Positions 26,703 to 37,817 of a DNA stretch of 64,000 nt are shown piece after piece. A model generated the notes under the pieces. It was not told where the DNA came from, did no database searches, and was given only the letters and a program-made list of their open reading frames with translations. The DNA is taken from positions 26,529-90,528 of the forward strand of contig VZSF01011134.1 of NCBI GenBank assembly GCA_013398295.1, written 5' to 3'. The stretch comes from Chionis minor (taxonomy: Eukaryota; Chordata; Aves; Charadriiformes; Chionididae). Both the position numbers and the translations under genes were made by a program. Position 1 is the stretch's first letter; each line of letters starts with the position of its first letter.

Positions 26703-26720
26703 AAAAAAAAAAAAAAAAAA
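26703..26720. repeat. Poly-A run (18)
   Basis: Eighteen A in a row in intergenic sequence. Confidence 0.95.
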
Positions 26721-27094
26721 GGTCCAGATTAGTGCAAGTAGAAAGCCTGAAAATGGCACTCCAGACAAATTATTTTCATTTATTTTCAACTTCTACCTAT
26801 ACAACTCCATCTCTGACCCACTTTATGAAGATGTGGCCTGACCTCTAAGGAACAGCCAGATTTAGAGACATCAAAACTCATCTTTGTGACTTGGAGCAGG
26901 AGGCTGCTCTCTGAAGTTGTGAAATTACATGTAGGTATTTAAAGCCTATATGAAGTCTTTTGTCCGGCCTTTAGAACTCACCCTGCCTACTTCCAGCCTA
27001 TGTGTATATATGTGTGCATGAAGCAAAACATGTTGCCCCTCTTGGTAATATAAAAACCCTTGTCAATTAATGTGTCAAAAGGACTTTGGTGTCT

Positions 27095-27360
27095 ATCATA
27101 AAATCAAAGAATAATTGAGGCTAAAGGGACCTCTGGAGGTCATTTGGTCCAGCACCTTGCTCAAAGCAGGGCAAAACGGCAAAGTTAGGTCAGGTTACTG
27201 AGGCCCTGAGCGACCGTTCTGGGCATCTGCAAGGATGGAGATCCCCCACCTTCCCTGGGAAACATGGTGCAGTGTTTGAACATATTCATCGAGAAGAATT
27301 TCTTTTCTTATATCTAGTCAGAATGTCCCTTACAGCAACTTGTATCTGTTACCTAAATAA
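27095..27360 (-). mobile_element. CR1 LINE 3' fragment, diverged
   Basis: ATCATAAAATCAAAGAATAA, then GGGACCTCTGGAGGTCATTT, GGTCCAGCACCTTGCTCAAA and the AACATGGTGCAGTG stretch are degraded reverse-complement CR1 3' end landmarks. The far edge fades around 27.36-27.45 kb. Confidence 0.8.
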
Positions 27361-30277
27361 TGCTCTCTTCCATCTAACTCTACATAGACCTACCCGTATT
27401 ACAAGGCAGGGAGAATGAAGATATTTTCTGGCTATTATAGTTCCTTTTTGCAGGCTGTCCTCAATTAAATTATGCTGTCAATTCTCCATTATCAGAAGGT
27501 AATGGCTGAATTCAATGTTTTTTTCATTGATTCATCACATTGGTGTCCAGATACAGGATTTCCCATGCCTCAAGGCGGCCTTTACAAGGATTAACAAATC
27601 TTCATTTCTGTGGTAGAAGCAGATTTTTCATATTTATGAGAAATACAAGGAACTAGCGTTATTCACTCACTCTTCTACTTTGTCCTTAAAAGCGTATGTA
27701 GCAGACCTGTAACCACTGAAGTCGCTAGTTAATAGTTACAAATATATTTATATTAGTGGACATATAGGTAGACTAAGTGGAAGGGAGATTACTTTACATC
27801 CCTAATGTAGAGTGGTTTGCTTAATTTTTGTTTAACTGAGTTAAAAAGAGAGTCTGACTTACAATCTTTGGTTTAAAAATTAAGAATTCTATTCATTGTA
27901 ATGATCTTTATACCCGTCGGTAATTAATAAATTAGGTGGCTACCTCTGCAATAAATCTGGAAGATCAGGAAATACAAATATCAAAGGTTCAGGTTAGAAA
28001 CTGAGGCAAAGTGAGACTAATGCCAAAATCCACACTTAGTGCTTGCATTGAACCGTGGGCTGGGACACCTATATTCTGCCTAAGGCTGCAATCCCCCGTG
28101 CCCTGGCAGACACTCTTAAGTTTTGCAGGTAAAGTTTGCTGGGCCCCTCCATTTATGCTTGTGCATGTGGTCAGAACCACCTGTCCATTTGGACTGGACA
28201 ACTCCACATCCGTCTCGTCATAAGGTCTGTTTGAAAACTTCCAGAGGGCTTTCCTATATTTAAGGCCCTAGACTTGATCCGCTGTGTCTCAGAGAACAAT
28301 TGATGTCTACAGTGATCACAACCACTTTACTTTAAAAGCAGTACTGGAGAAGAAGCTACTAAAGATAAGGATGAACTCTGGTCCACCTAAAAGCCTCCAA
28401 ACGCTGATGAGCAATATCACATGCATTTCTCATGACCTGATGCAGGGTGCAGCTCTGCAGCAAGTCATTTTACCTTTGATAGGCCCCCAGATGCATACGG
28501 TTCCTCTCTTTCACGGAGGTGCAAGTTACCCTGCATAATCCTGCATTCATTGCAGAGGGTGAGCAAGCACCCATGAAGGTGCTCTGGAGCGGTGACAGCA
28601 CTCATCTAGCTCATCCCACGGAAACTTGCCCATATGGTTCATCACCGATCCAGCTCCAGGAGAGGCTCGGGCTTTGAAACTCTACCTGCTGATAATAGGG
28701 ATTTGCATATTGCGGGGATGCCAGGGTTAAAGGCTCAGATCCTGAGAGGGGAAAACCCCACGGTGTGGTTTCTGGATGGCCGCCACAATTTCTAATCTCT
28801 TCTGAGGTGCCTGCTGCTACCTAAGAGCTGTGCAAGGGGTTGGGGGCGGCCCCCAGGCTGTTTGGGTGGATGTCTGTTCCCGTCGGTCTAGTGCTGTGAC
28901 TTGATGGTGGACATATGGACTGGAGACAGAGCAGAACATGCAACTTAGGTCTTCAGCATCCTGCCCCGAGGTCTAATCTTATAGATACCTTGTCCTAACT
29001 ACCTTATCACCCACAGTTCTGTATACCGAAGTTAATGAGCTCCAAGTAACCTTCACAGCTTCCGTGCAGAAGAATTTGTCCTGTACTCGCTAGAGGGAGC
29101 CCATGTGGTCCTGGTAGAGGTAAAGAAGAAACAGATTTAAAGGCAGAGTCCAGAAGCGTTGCCCTGTTCCCAACTTGGTTTAAGTCACTAGTAATCTTAG
29201 GCCCTTTTTATCTTCTCTGGGATTCTTATACAAACTGCAGCTGGGGAAAGGAGACTTTTGGAGCACCCTCTGAAGAGAATCTTGCATTTTATAAAGACAA
29301 GACTATACATCGAATGCTAACATGGTCAGCTGAGCTCTGGTCCAAACATTGTTGACTGAGGTCAAATAGCATAAGAATGGCAGCTGTCTAGGTGTTCCTT
29401 CAAACATCACCCTGACCAGCAGCACGCTGCAACGCTAACATATTCAGACACTCTGAGACTGAGGGCCCAAATCCTATTGACAGAGTGGTGCCATTGAGGA
29501 GGTGACCTCCTCCCCAGGCTCCTATGTCACAGTGGCTAGAGGACAAGCGTTCAGCCCACCGGTGAAGATACGGATTCACCATGCAAAGCAGTTGGGGTAG
29601 ATTTCAACCAGTGGTGCATGTTTTAAATGGTTACACAAGATGTGACATGGCCCTGTTTTTCTTCTCTTCTTCATTCCACTGTGCAGTGCTGTTGTACCTT
29701 CTTCTGGCACTTAAGGACACAAACCCGGAGCTGCTGCAGTGTAGGGTGATGGGCAGGAGCTGGGGAACCAGGGAGGCATTCTGTCAACTAGAAGGAGGGG
29801 CAGCATATTGGTACCCTAATGTGGGTCACAGCACAGGTGGCTTGGGCATCATGGGATGCCGTGGGGCAGGCTGTACCCCTACCACATGGGTCAAACAGGC
29901 AAGCACACAGCAAAATGGAGGTTCTTTGAGGGCTTGGGCTTGTCAGCGCTGCATAAGCCTACCATTAGTGCCATTAACTCTGCGTTTCGCTCATTTGCTC
30001 ACGGCCTTGCTATGCTTCCCTTTTCTGTTTGAAGAAGCTTGTTTAGTTTTGCTAACGACTCTGAATGAAGATAAGGCCCGTGTGTGTAATAACAGACTAA
30101 AATTAAACTTCAAACAAAGTATCAGTTAGGATTTAGGAAAATCTTATCTGGGGAGGAATTAATCCTTGCTGCTTGTTTTGGGGCTTTAGCAGGCCACCAG
30201 GGATTTGAAAGAGAACACTTTTTCAGTCTGGCGCATAGACAGAAACTGGAGCAATGTGCCTAATTCTGTGGATATGC

Positions 30278-30367
30278 TAAAAAAAACCCAAAACCCCAAA
30301 ATACCAAACAAAAAAAAAAAAACCACTCACAAAAAAACCCCAAACCAAAACCCAAACCAAACCCAAG
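30278..30367. repeat. A/C-rich low-complexity tract
   Basis: About 90 bases built almost only of A and C in patterns such as CAAAACCCCAAA. It is a simple low-complexity region of a kind common in bird genomes. Confidence 0.9.
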
Positions 30368-30931
30368 AAGACACCTAAACACTGAAGTGTAGCCTGAATG
30401 GATTGCAAACTAAATGTAGGTGCTGTACATCATCAGCTGTCACTGTCAAAGCCCTGGTCTCCTTGTGACTGATGTCCCTGCTTTCTTTGTCATTGCATAT
30501 CAGGACAATTCTGTAAGCCTCCTTTTAAGCCATAGTGCTCCACACTGCATGGTTTGGAAGCTGGCCATTGCACCTGGTGACGTGAGGTTGCTCTGAGAAG
30601 AAGGTGCTGCTCAATCCAGCCTACTAATCAATTTAACAAAGAGGGGCCAAGAAGTGCCTGTGGCGATTACTTTGCTGCAAAATGCTTGTGTGGCTCTGAG
30701 AGGGGTTGGGAATGGGACTAGAAGTGGGGCTGGCAGAGACCGGGCAAAGTCAGCCCCATTTGAAATGCTACTGTCCCATGATGGTTTGGTGGGATTTAGC
30801 ACCAGGAACTATTTCAGACTGACACTTTTTTTATGCTGCATTCATCTGCGAGTAATACCCATGCCAGACAATAAAAGACAAAGACAGGAAGACCTCTGGG
30901 AACACCTTCTTATCCTCTGACCACAGGGATA

Positions 30932-32716
30932 CTGCAAATTTCCATCAGCGAGAGATTCCTGGTGAAGGTTGTTGCATGAAGAGCTAAAGTAATTTGGCAG
31001 AAAATAAACCCCCTTGCATTCCAGCTGACCCTCAGGTATTAGAGGAGCTGGGGGCGGCTGGGCTTAGATTCTGATTGATGCCCAATGTGGCGTTAATAGT
31101 CCGGTTGCACCCAATACCTTTATTGGACTATCACGACTACGGATGCACTACTAACGCTGCCCTGTCCATCCGGCAGCGGTCTGTGAACTATCACGGCCAC
31201 ACTCAGGTATTTGGTCACATTCAAGAACTTTCACGGCCAGATTAATGGACAGTGCGATGTATTAAAGCAACAGATGCACAAATTCTTTTAGATTACCAGT
31301 GATAAATTTGCTGTCTACAAAGTACGTGCAAAAGATTAACATGGCCAAGATACACATGCGTGGAATAATAAAGCAACTCTTTATAGACATTCCTGAGATT
31401 CTCAGGGATGCGCTCAGGATAGCTGAGTGATCAAATCTTACCCAAAGGCATCCCAATGTGCGGGGAAGAGAGGCTCAGCTCGTCAGCCGGTCCCAAGGTC
31501 AGGGGAATGGGGTGTCTTCCCGTGATGGAGTCTTCCCCAATATTCGCTCCCTTCTCAAACTATTTTGTAGCGTTTTAATTTACAGGTGGAGCTTGAAGTG
31601 ACCATTGTCATACATACCTTTATCATAATTAGTCCAAAATTCTCTCGCTTCATGTTTAAAGGTAGACTAGCGAAAATTCAGTGCACAAACTCAGTGAGGG
31701 GTGCTCTCACCTTGAGAGGCGGGTCGCTTTTGGGATGGAGGTGTGGTTTGGTATTATAATGACATTATAATGAGCAAAGTTTACTCAAAGTGCAGCATTT
31801 CATCAAAAACTGAATATAGACTTAATTTTAAGTCACCTCCAGCGATTATTCCACAGAGGTCTTTCATCTTTTCTCTTCCATCCATCTTTTATTTCTTTGA
31901 GCTTAGCTGTCCACACCAGCTGTAGCCTGAAAGAACAGTAGGAAGAGGGAACAACAGAGAACATTAACAGCCAGGAGGAGATAAATGGGTGCTCTTTGGA
32001 AGCATAAACGAGACCAACAGTCAGGAAAATCACATGGGAAAATCTCCAATGTTTACTAAGTTTTGTGGTTTTCTTAAGCATATTTTGCTTGCCATTCTGG
32101 GAGCACAGATTATACAGGGTTCAGACTAAAAAGCCCTCTCAGGACTGCACAACAGTATGAGAAGAGAAACTGCCTGAAAACATTGTCTCAGATTTCCATT
32201 GTCCTCAACCACACAATGAGGTAAGATGCAAGTCTTAGGTGGAAATACTAGGTGCCTGGACTCTGCAAAGGTTTCCCTTAATCCATTATGTATTCCACTA
32301 CTGTCTTGGGAATGTTTGACTCCATTGCCATGCTGTCAGATGGTTATGGTTCAGGGTACTTAGAGCAACCTAATGAGTAACAGAACGGGCTAAACCTGCA
32401 TCCCAAAACCCCAGAAGACCGAATGCACCCACTGTGGACATCCAGAACATCTGACTGTATTCCCTGAAGTTGTGTACAAAGAGGGATACCTTGCCTGAGA
32501 GAAGTCAATGCAGTCGGAAGCTCAGAACCCAGCAGGAAACGTACAAATAAAAAGCAAAACATCCTTCCCCCTTCTTTGATGGTTGGTTTAGGTTCCTTTC
32601 CACCCAAGTAGATAATGGCTCTTTAGCCACTCTGCCTCCACATCCACTTTTCCCTCCTTGTGATTTGCAGCAGTTGTCCTTCGGTATTTGCAGGTCTGTT
32701 TCCCGTTTTAAGGGCT
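30932..32716. repeat. 1,785-bp direct duplication, copy 1
   Basis: The block repeats at a constant offset of 1,786 with one N between copies. All five open frames compared have identical translations over the shared part, and no difference was seen by eye. The content is not a recognised gene; see the separate entry on a possible retrovirus-like part. Confidence 0.95.
30985..31460 (+). mobile_element. Possible degraded LTR-element fragment (uncertain)
   Basis: An AATAAA precedes a segment at about 31075-31092 that resembles a lysine-tRNA primer binding site (13 of 17 positions agree with the usual betaretrovirus-type site, by eye). A second AATAAA lies at about 31365. No LTR ends, target-site duplication or viral coding frame was recognised, so this may be chance. 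The same sequence recurs in the second duplication copy. Confidence 0.18.
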
Positions 32717-32717
32717 N

Positions 32718-34502
32718 CTGCAAATTTCCATCAGCGAGAGATTCCTGGTGAAGGTTGTTGCATGAAGAGCTAAAGTAATTTGGCAGAAAATAAACCCCCT
32801 TGCATTCCAGCTGACCCTCAGGTATTAGAGGAGCTGGGGGCGGCTGGGCTTAGATTCTGATTGATGCCCAATGTGGCGTTAATAGTCCGGTTGCACCCAA
32901 TACCTTTATTGGACTATCACGACTACGGATGCACTACTAACGCTGCCCTGTCCATCCGGCAGCGGTCTGTGAACTATCACGGCCACACTCAGGTATTTGG
33001 TCACATTCAAGAACTTTCACGGCCAGATTAATGGACAGTGCGATGTATTAAAGCAACAGATGCACAAATTCTTTTAGATTACCAGTGATAAATTTGCTGT
33101 CTACAAAGTACGTGCAAAAGATTAACATGGCCAAGATACACATGCGTGGAATAATAAAGCAACTCTTTATAGACATTCCTGAGATTCTCAGGGATGCGCT
33201 CAGGATAGCTGAGTGATCAAATCTTACCCAAAGGCATCCCAATGTGCGGGGAAGAGAGGCTCAGCTCGTCAGCCGGTCCCAAGGTCAGGGGAATGGGGTG
33301 TCTTCCCGTGATGGAGTCTTCCCCAATATTCGCTCCCTTCTCAAACTATTTTGTAGCGTTTTAATTTACAGGTGGAGCTTGAAGTGACCATTGTCATACA
33401 TACCTTTATCATAATTAGTCCAAAATTCTCTCGCTTCATGTTTAAAGGTAGACTAGCGAAAATTCAGTGCACAAACTCAGTGAGGGGTGCTCTCACCTTG
33501 AGAGGCGGGTCGCTTTTGGGATGGAGGTGTGGTTTGGTATTATAATGACATTATAATGAGCAAAGTTTACTCAAAGTGCAGCATTTCATCAAAAACTGAA
33601 TATAGACTTAATTTTAAGTCACCTCCAGCGATTATTCCACAGAGGTCTTTCATCTTTTCTCTTCCATCCATCTTTTATTTCTTTGAGCTTAGCTGTCCAC
33701 ACCAGCTGTAGCCTGAAAGAACAGTAGGAAGAGGGAACAACAGAGAACATTAACAGCCAGGAGGAGATAAATGGGTGCTCTTTGGAAGCATAAACGAGAC
33801 CAACAGTCAGGAAAATCACATGGGAAAATCTCCAATGTTTACTAAGTTTTGTGGTTTTCTTAAGCATATTTTGCTTGCCATTCTGGGAGCACAGATTATA
33901 CAGGGTTCAGACTAAAAAGCCCTCTCAGGACTGCACAACAGTATGAGAAGAGAAACTGCCTGAAAACATTGTCTCAGATTTCCATTGTCCTCAACCACAC
34001 AATGAGGTAAGATGCAAGTCTTAGGTGGAAATACTAGGTGCCTGGACTCTGCAAAGGTTTCCCTTAATCCATTATGTATTCCACTACTGTCTTGGGAATG
34101 TTTGACTCCATTGCCATGCTGTCAGATGGTTATGGTTCAGGGTACTTAGAGCAACCTAATGAGTAACAGAACGGGCTAAACCTGCATCCCAAAACCCCAG
34201 AAGACCGAATGCACCCACTGTGGACATCCAGAACATCTGACTGTATTCCCTGAAGTTGTGTACAAAGAGGGATACCTTGCCTGAGAGAAGTCAATGCAGT
34301 CGGAAGCTCAGAACCCAGCAGGAAACGTACAAATAAAAAGCAAAACATCCTTCCCCCTTCTTTGATGGTTGGTTTAGGTTCCTTTCCACCCAAGTAGATA
34401 ATGGCTCTTTAGCCACTCTGCCTCCACATCCACTTTTCCCTCCTTGTGATTTGCAGCAGTTGTCCTTCGGTATTTGCAGGTCTGTTTCCCGTTTTAAGGG
34501 CT
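32718..34502. repeat. 1,785-bp direct duplication, copy 2
   Basis: Second copy of 30932-32716, starting immediately after the single N at 32717. Sequence after 34502 is unique. Most simply it is a false duplication made when the assembly was joined or gap-filled. Confidence 0.95.
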
Positions 34503-37425
34503 CCAAGTCACTGCTTGGCCTACTGTAACGATGCAGTTTATTAGGAATTTAAACAGGCGAGCACTCACTGAAGTCCAGCTCTGCTCTTCTCCCTAGCCAG
34601 CACCATCTCTTGCTGCAGAGGTACAGGTCCGCATCGTTGCTCCATCCTGTCTCTGGGTGGCTCATGACCCCATGTTTCCTATCATAAATCTCAGATGTCA
34701 CAGGAATTGAGGATAGGTGGATTATGCAAGGAAAGATATTTGAAACAGCCTTTTCTGTTTCATCACAAAGGGAGTCAGAAGCAAAATGAGGACCCCTTCT
34801 TTACCTCTGAAGCTTCTGGTGAGGACACTAAATTTACAGCCACTGAAGCATGGTGGCACAGCTCCAGCAGTGCACCGTGCAACGATGCAATGCCCAGCCC
34901 AATAAACCCACACGCGCTGTGGAGACCTGAGGATCTACTAGCCCAGAAGTGCTGTGTTGGTGCAGTGCTTTGCCTCAGCCATCCGCCCCTGTGGGATGGG
35001 CGGATCTCCCTGCCCTCCTGTTCCTCCTGCTCCCCAGCAGTGCTGCAATCACACAGATCAAACATGGTGCTCTTGGTGCTTCTCTTACCTACCCGGCCAT
35101 CTGCTGAGAAGTAAACCAAACACAACTTGCACCAGCTGAACTCGTTCTTTCATGCTACTTCTTGAAAGGCATCTAATGACCTGCTGGTAGTCACTACCTG
35201 CACGGTCTTTCTCAGTATGCAGCCAAGCAGGATGAGGCAGAAATCCCCTGAGAGACACAGTCTTTTCTTCAGTCCAGCCTTTAACTGGGCAGAGAGGTCA
35301 CTACTGAGCAATCTCTAGTCCATGCAAAAGGAGTATGTTATCTTGGCAACACTTCAAAAGCCTGCTAACCTGAAGAGTGAAAGACTAGAGACAAGAGGTT
35401 AAGTAGGTTGGTGTGCTGAGCGCAAGGTATAATAGCTCCTTTTTACTTTTCTTGAATTTCCATCTGTGTCTCCCGCGCAGCTCTTGACAATAAATGTCAT
35501 GTTTTATTGTAATAGATATTACTAGCAAAAGGCAAATACATTTCCAGAGGACTGAATTTGCTGCCGTAAGAGGCAATGCAAATAATTTGGGGTTAAATAC
35601 AAAGAGACAAAAGAAAGCTCTCTTGTTAAAGTAAATATAATCTCATTGCTTTGCATTCGGTTTTAGAAGGTTCATGAATATCGTTGTTTTCTGTAACCTT
35701 GCACGTTATTGAAAAAGATCTTTCATTTGCTTCTACTCTTTGCAATTTCCTTAGATATTCTATTTCCTTGCATCTGCAGAAACTGAGTCGTGTTCTGTGT
35801 GCTTGACAAACCATCAACATCTGCATGTGAAAGATTTCAGAGAGGGGAGAAACAGTGAAAAAAAAAAAAAGATAGAAACCTTTCCTAATAATTTTTCCTT
35901 CGATTTTCATACGCTTGTGTAATAGGATGTATCCAACAGTGGATTTTTCTGAAAATATATTTAAGCTGAGCAAATTCAGATTTGATTTGTTGACACTAGA
36001 GAACAAACTCAGTGAAAGAAGTAGTCTGTCTTGCTCAGAAGCTGCCTCGACTGAAGCTGTGGACTCCTCACAGGACTATATTTGTATCTTCACAGAGGAA
36101 CCAGTTGGAAGACTGGTATTGATTTGAGAACATGAAACAACAATACAGAATTACACAGGTGTGATGCCTCCTGGAGGCAGTGCCCGTCACTGGAGTGTTG
36201 CCAGCCAGCACAGGGAGGTGGCTTATTTGAGTACCTACTCAAGGTCATGCAGCAGAAAGAAGGGACTGCTGAAAGGTGCTGTGAGCATCCAGGCGTCCTG
36301 TCTGCTTTCCCGCACAAAATGGTTTGTAGCTCTGTGCTGTGCCTTGGTTTCTTGGTGACAACAATTGTCAGGTTTTACTCTGTAAGGGAAGGGAAGGCCC
36401 AAGCCCCATCCTTATGAATCAGAGTAAGCTTCCTCCCAGTTTCTCTTGCTGAATTGTTCGCGTCAATCAGGTGCTTCTGACTGAAATTTTCTTTGTACAA
36501 AATAAGCTGCAGGACTGGTTGCCACACACTGTGCCCTCTCCAGGTGGGAGGAGCTGCTCCCCAAGGAGCTCCCATCCCCGTTTTCTCTTGCTCAGAGGAA
36601 TTCAAATCCACTGCTTATAACACTCTGTCTTCTGCCCAAGGACCTGCACACCCTCGGATGCTGCCTGTGGCCAACAGCCATGCACTATTTCCAAGCAACC
36701 TGCTGATCTATTCTTATTTCCAAGTGTAGGCTCTGGGGAGACCCAGGACTGGGATACCAGACCCTGTGTCCCCACAGGGTAGGGGTGGGTTGAGCTTTCC
36801 TACCATCCAAGCTCTTACAAACATGAGGGGGCCCGATAAGCATTCTCCTTAGCCCACCCATGGCGAGATGCTGGGAGCAACTCATAACCTACTTCAGATT
36901 AGAGGGTTTGCAGAAGACCATTTTGTCATTGTTGTTAAGACTCTAGATAGTGTTTACCTCAGTGTCACAGTACTCATAGATAACTACAGATAGTTGGTCT
37001 TCTTGGGTTGAAATGGAAGATCCTGAGCTAGCTGTCAATGTAGACAAGTGAAGATGAGTATAGCAGAGAAGAAGCCCAGGGACGAGCCTGAGATGTTTTA
37101 GTGAAGACAAACTTAATGCCTTGGGCTGCAGTTGGGAGTGGTAGGAGTGAATCACTATCTTCCCTAAATTATACCACTGCGTGGGGCATGCATCAGATGT
37201 TAGCAAGCTCCCAGTTATTCCAGAACTTGGTATGCTGTGCCAACTCATTACTTCCTAAATAGCTTCAGTGTCAGTGCTAAGTGGTGACTTAAATGACTGC
37301 TGACATTCACTACAAGGTCACTAAGCTAAGTATACTTATGTGCTATACTTAAGAACACTTTGGTGCTGCAAATGACATGGAGGTGATTTCACCTATAGAC
37401 ATTTTGACAAGGATAAGAGGAACAG

Positions 37426-37567
37426 GGAATTAAATACACTTAGGATGGCTGGATTCTCCATGCAAGTAGTCATAAGCAGTATATTTCTTCTTTGCTGGAA
37501 TTAAATACACTTAGAATGGCTGGATTCTCCATGCAAGTAGTCATAAGCAGTATATTTCTTCTTTGCT
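37426..37567. repeat. 71-bp tandem duplication (2 copies)
   Basis: The unit beginning GGAATTAAATACACTTAG occurs at 37426-37496 and 37497-37567 with one substitution (GG versus GA near the start). It abuts a CR1 fragment. The difference between copies argues that it is real. Confidence 0.95.
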
Positions 37568-37584
37568 CGCCTTCCATAGGGAGG

Positions 37585-37817
37585 ACGTGAACATAAGGAA
37601 AAAAATTAACAAGAGGAAAAACTTTTTTACTGTAAGGGTGACCGAGCACTGGCACAGGTTGCCCAGAGAGGTTGTGGAGTCTCCATCCTTGGAGATCAAA
37701 AGCCTTCTGGTCATTGTCCTGAGCAACCGACTCCAGTTGACCCCGCTTGAGAGGGGGTTTGGACCAAATGACCTCCAGAGGTCCCTTCCCACCTCAGCCA
37801 TTCCGTGATTCTGTGAC
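37585..37817 (+). mobile_element. CR1 LINE 3' end fragment
   Basis: Landmarks are GAGGAAAAACTTTTTTACTG, CGAGCACTGGCACAGGTTGC, CCAGAGAGGTTGTGGAGTCT and GAGGTCCCTTCCCACCTCAG, ending with ATTCCGTGATTCTGTGAC. It directly follows the 71-bp tandem duplication. Confidence 0.92.

Larger units (their letters stand above)
13148..30931. other. Intergenic region between CCDC149 and LGI2, left part
   Basis: No convincing gene. Apart from the repeats listed separately, the sequence looks unique and non-coding. A single ambiguous base lies at 24000 next to an A-rich stretch. The longest open frame (29581-30129 plus, 182 codons) has no recognised domain, and its length is within chance expectation for 64 kb. 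Confidence 0.7.

Noticed and set aside
29581..30129. 182-codon open frame on the plus strand
   Set aside because: No recognised domain, no splice context and a composition without clear protein character. A frame of this length is about what chance gives in 64 kb.
30278..30367. Repeat-like A/C tract considered as a CRISPR-like or telomere-like array
   Set aside because: There is no regular unit or spacer structure; it is simple low-complexity sequence in a vertebrate genome.
31262..34506. Paired identical open frames suggesting a duplicated gene family
   Set aside because: The frames are short, lack domains and are identical only because the whole 1,785-bp block is duplicated, probably by assembly.
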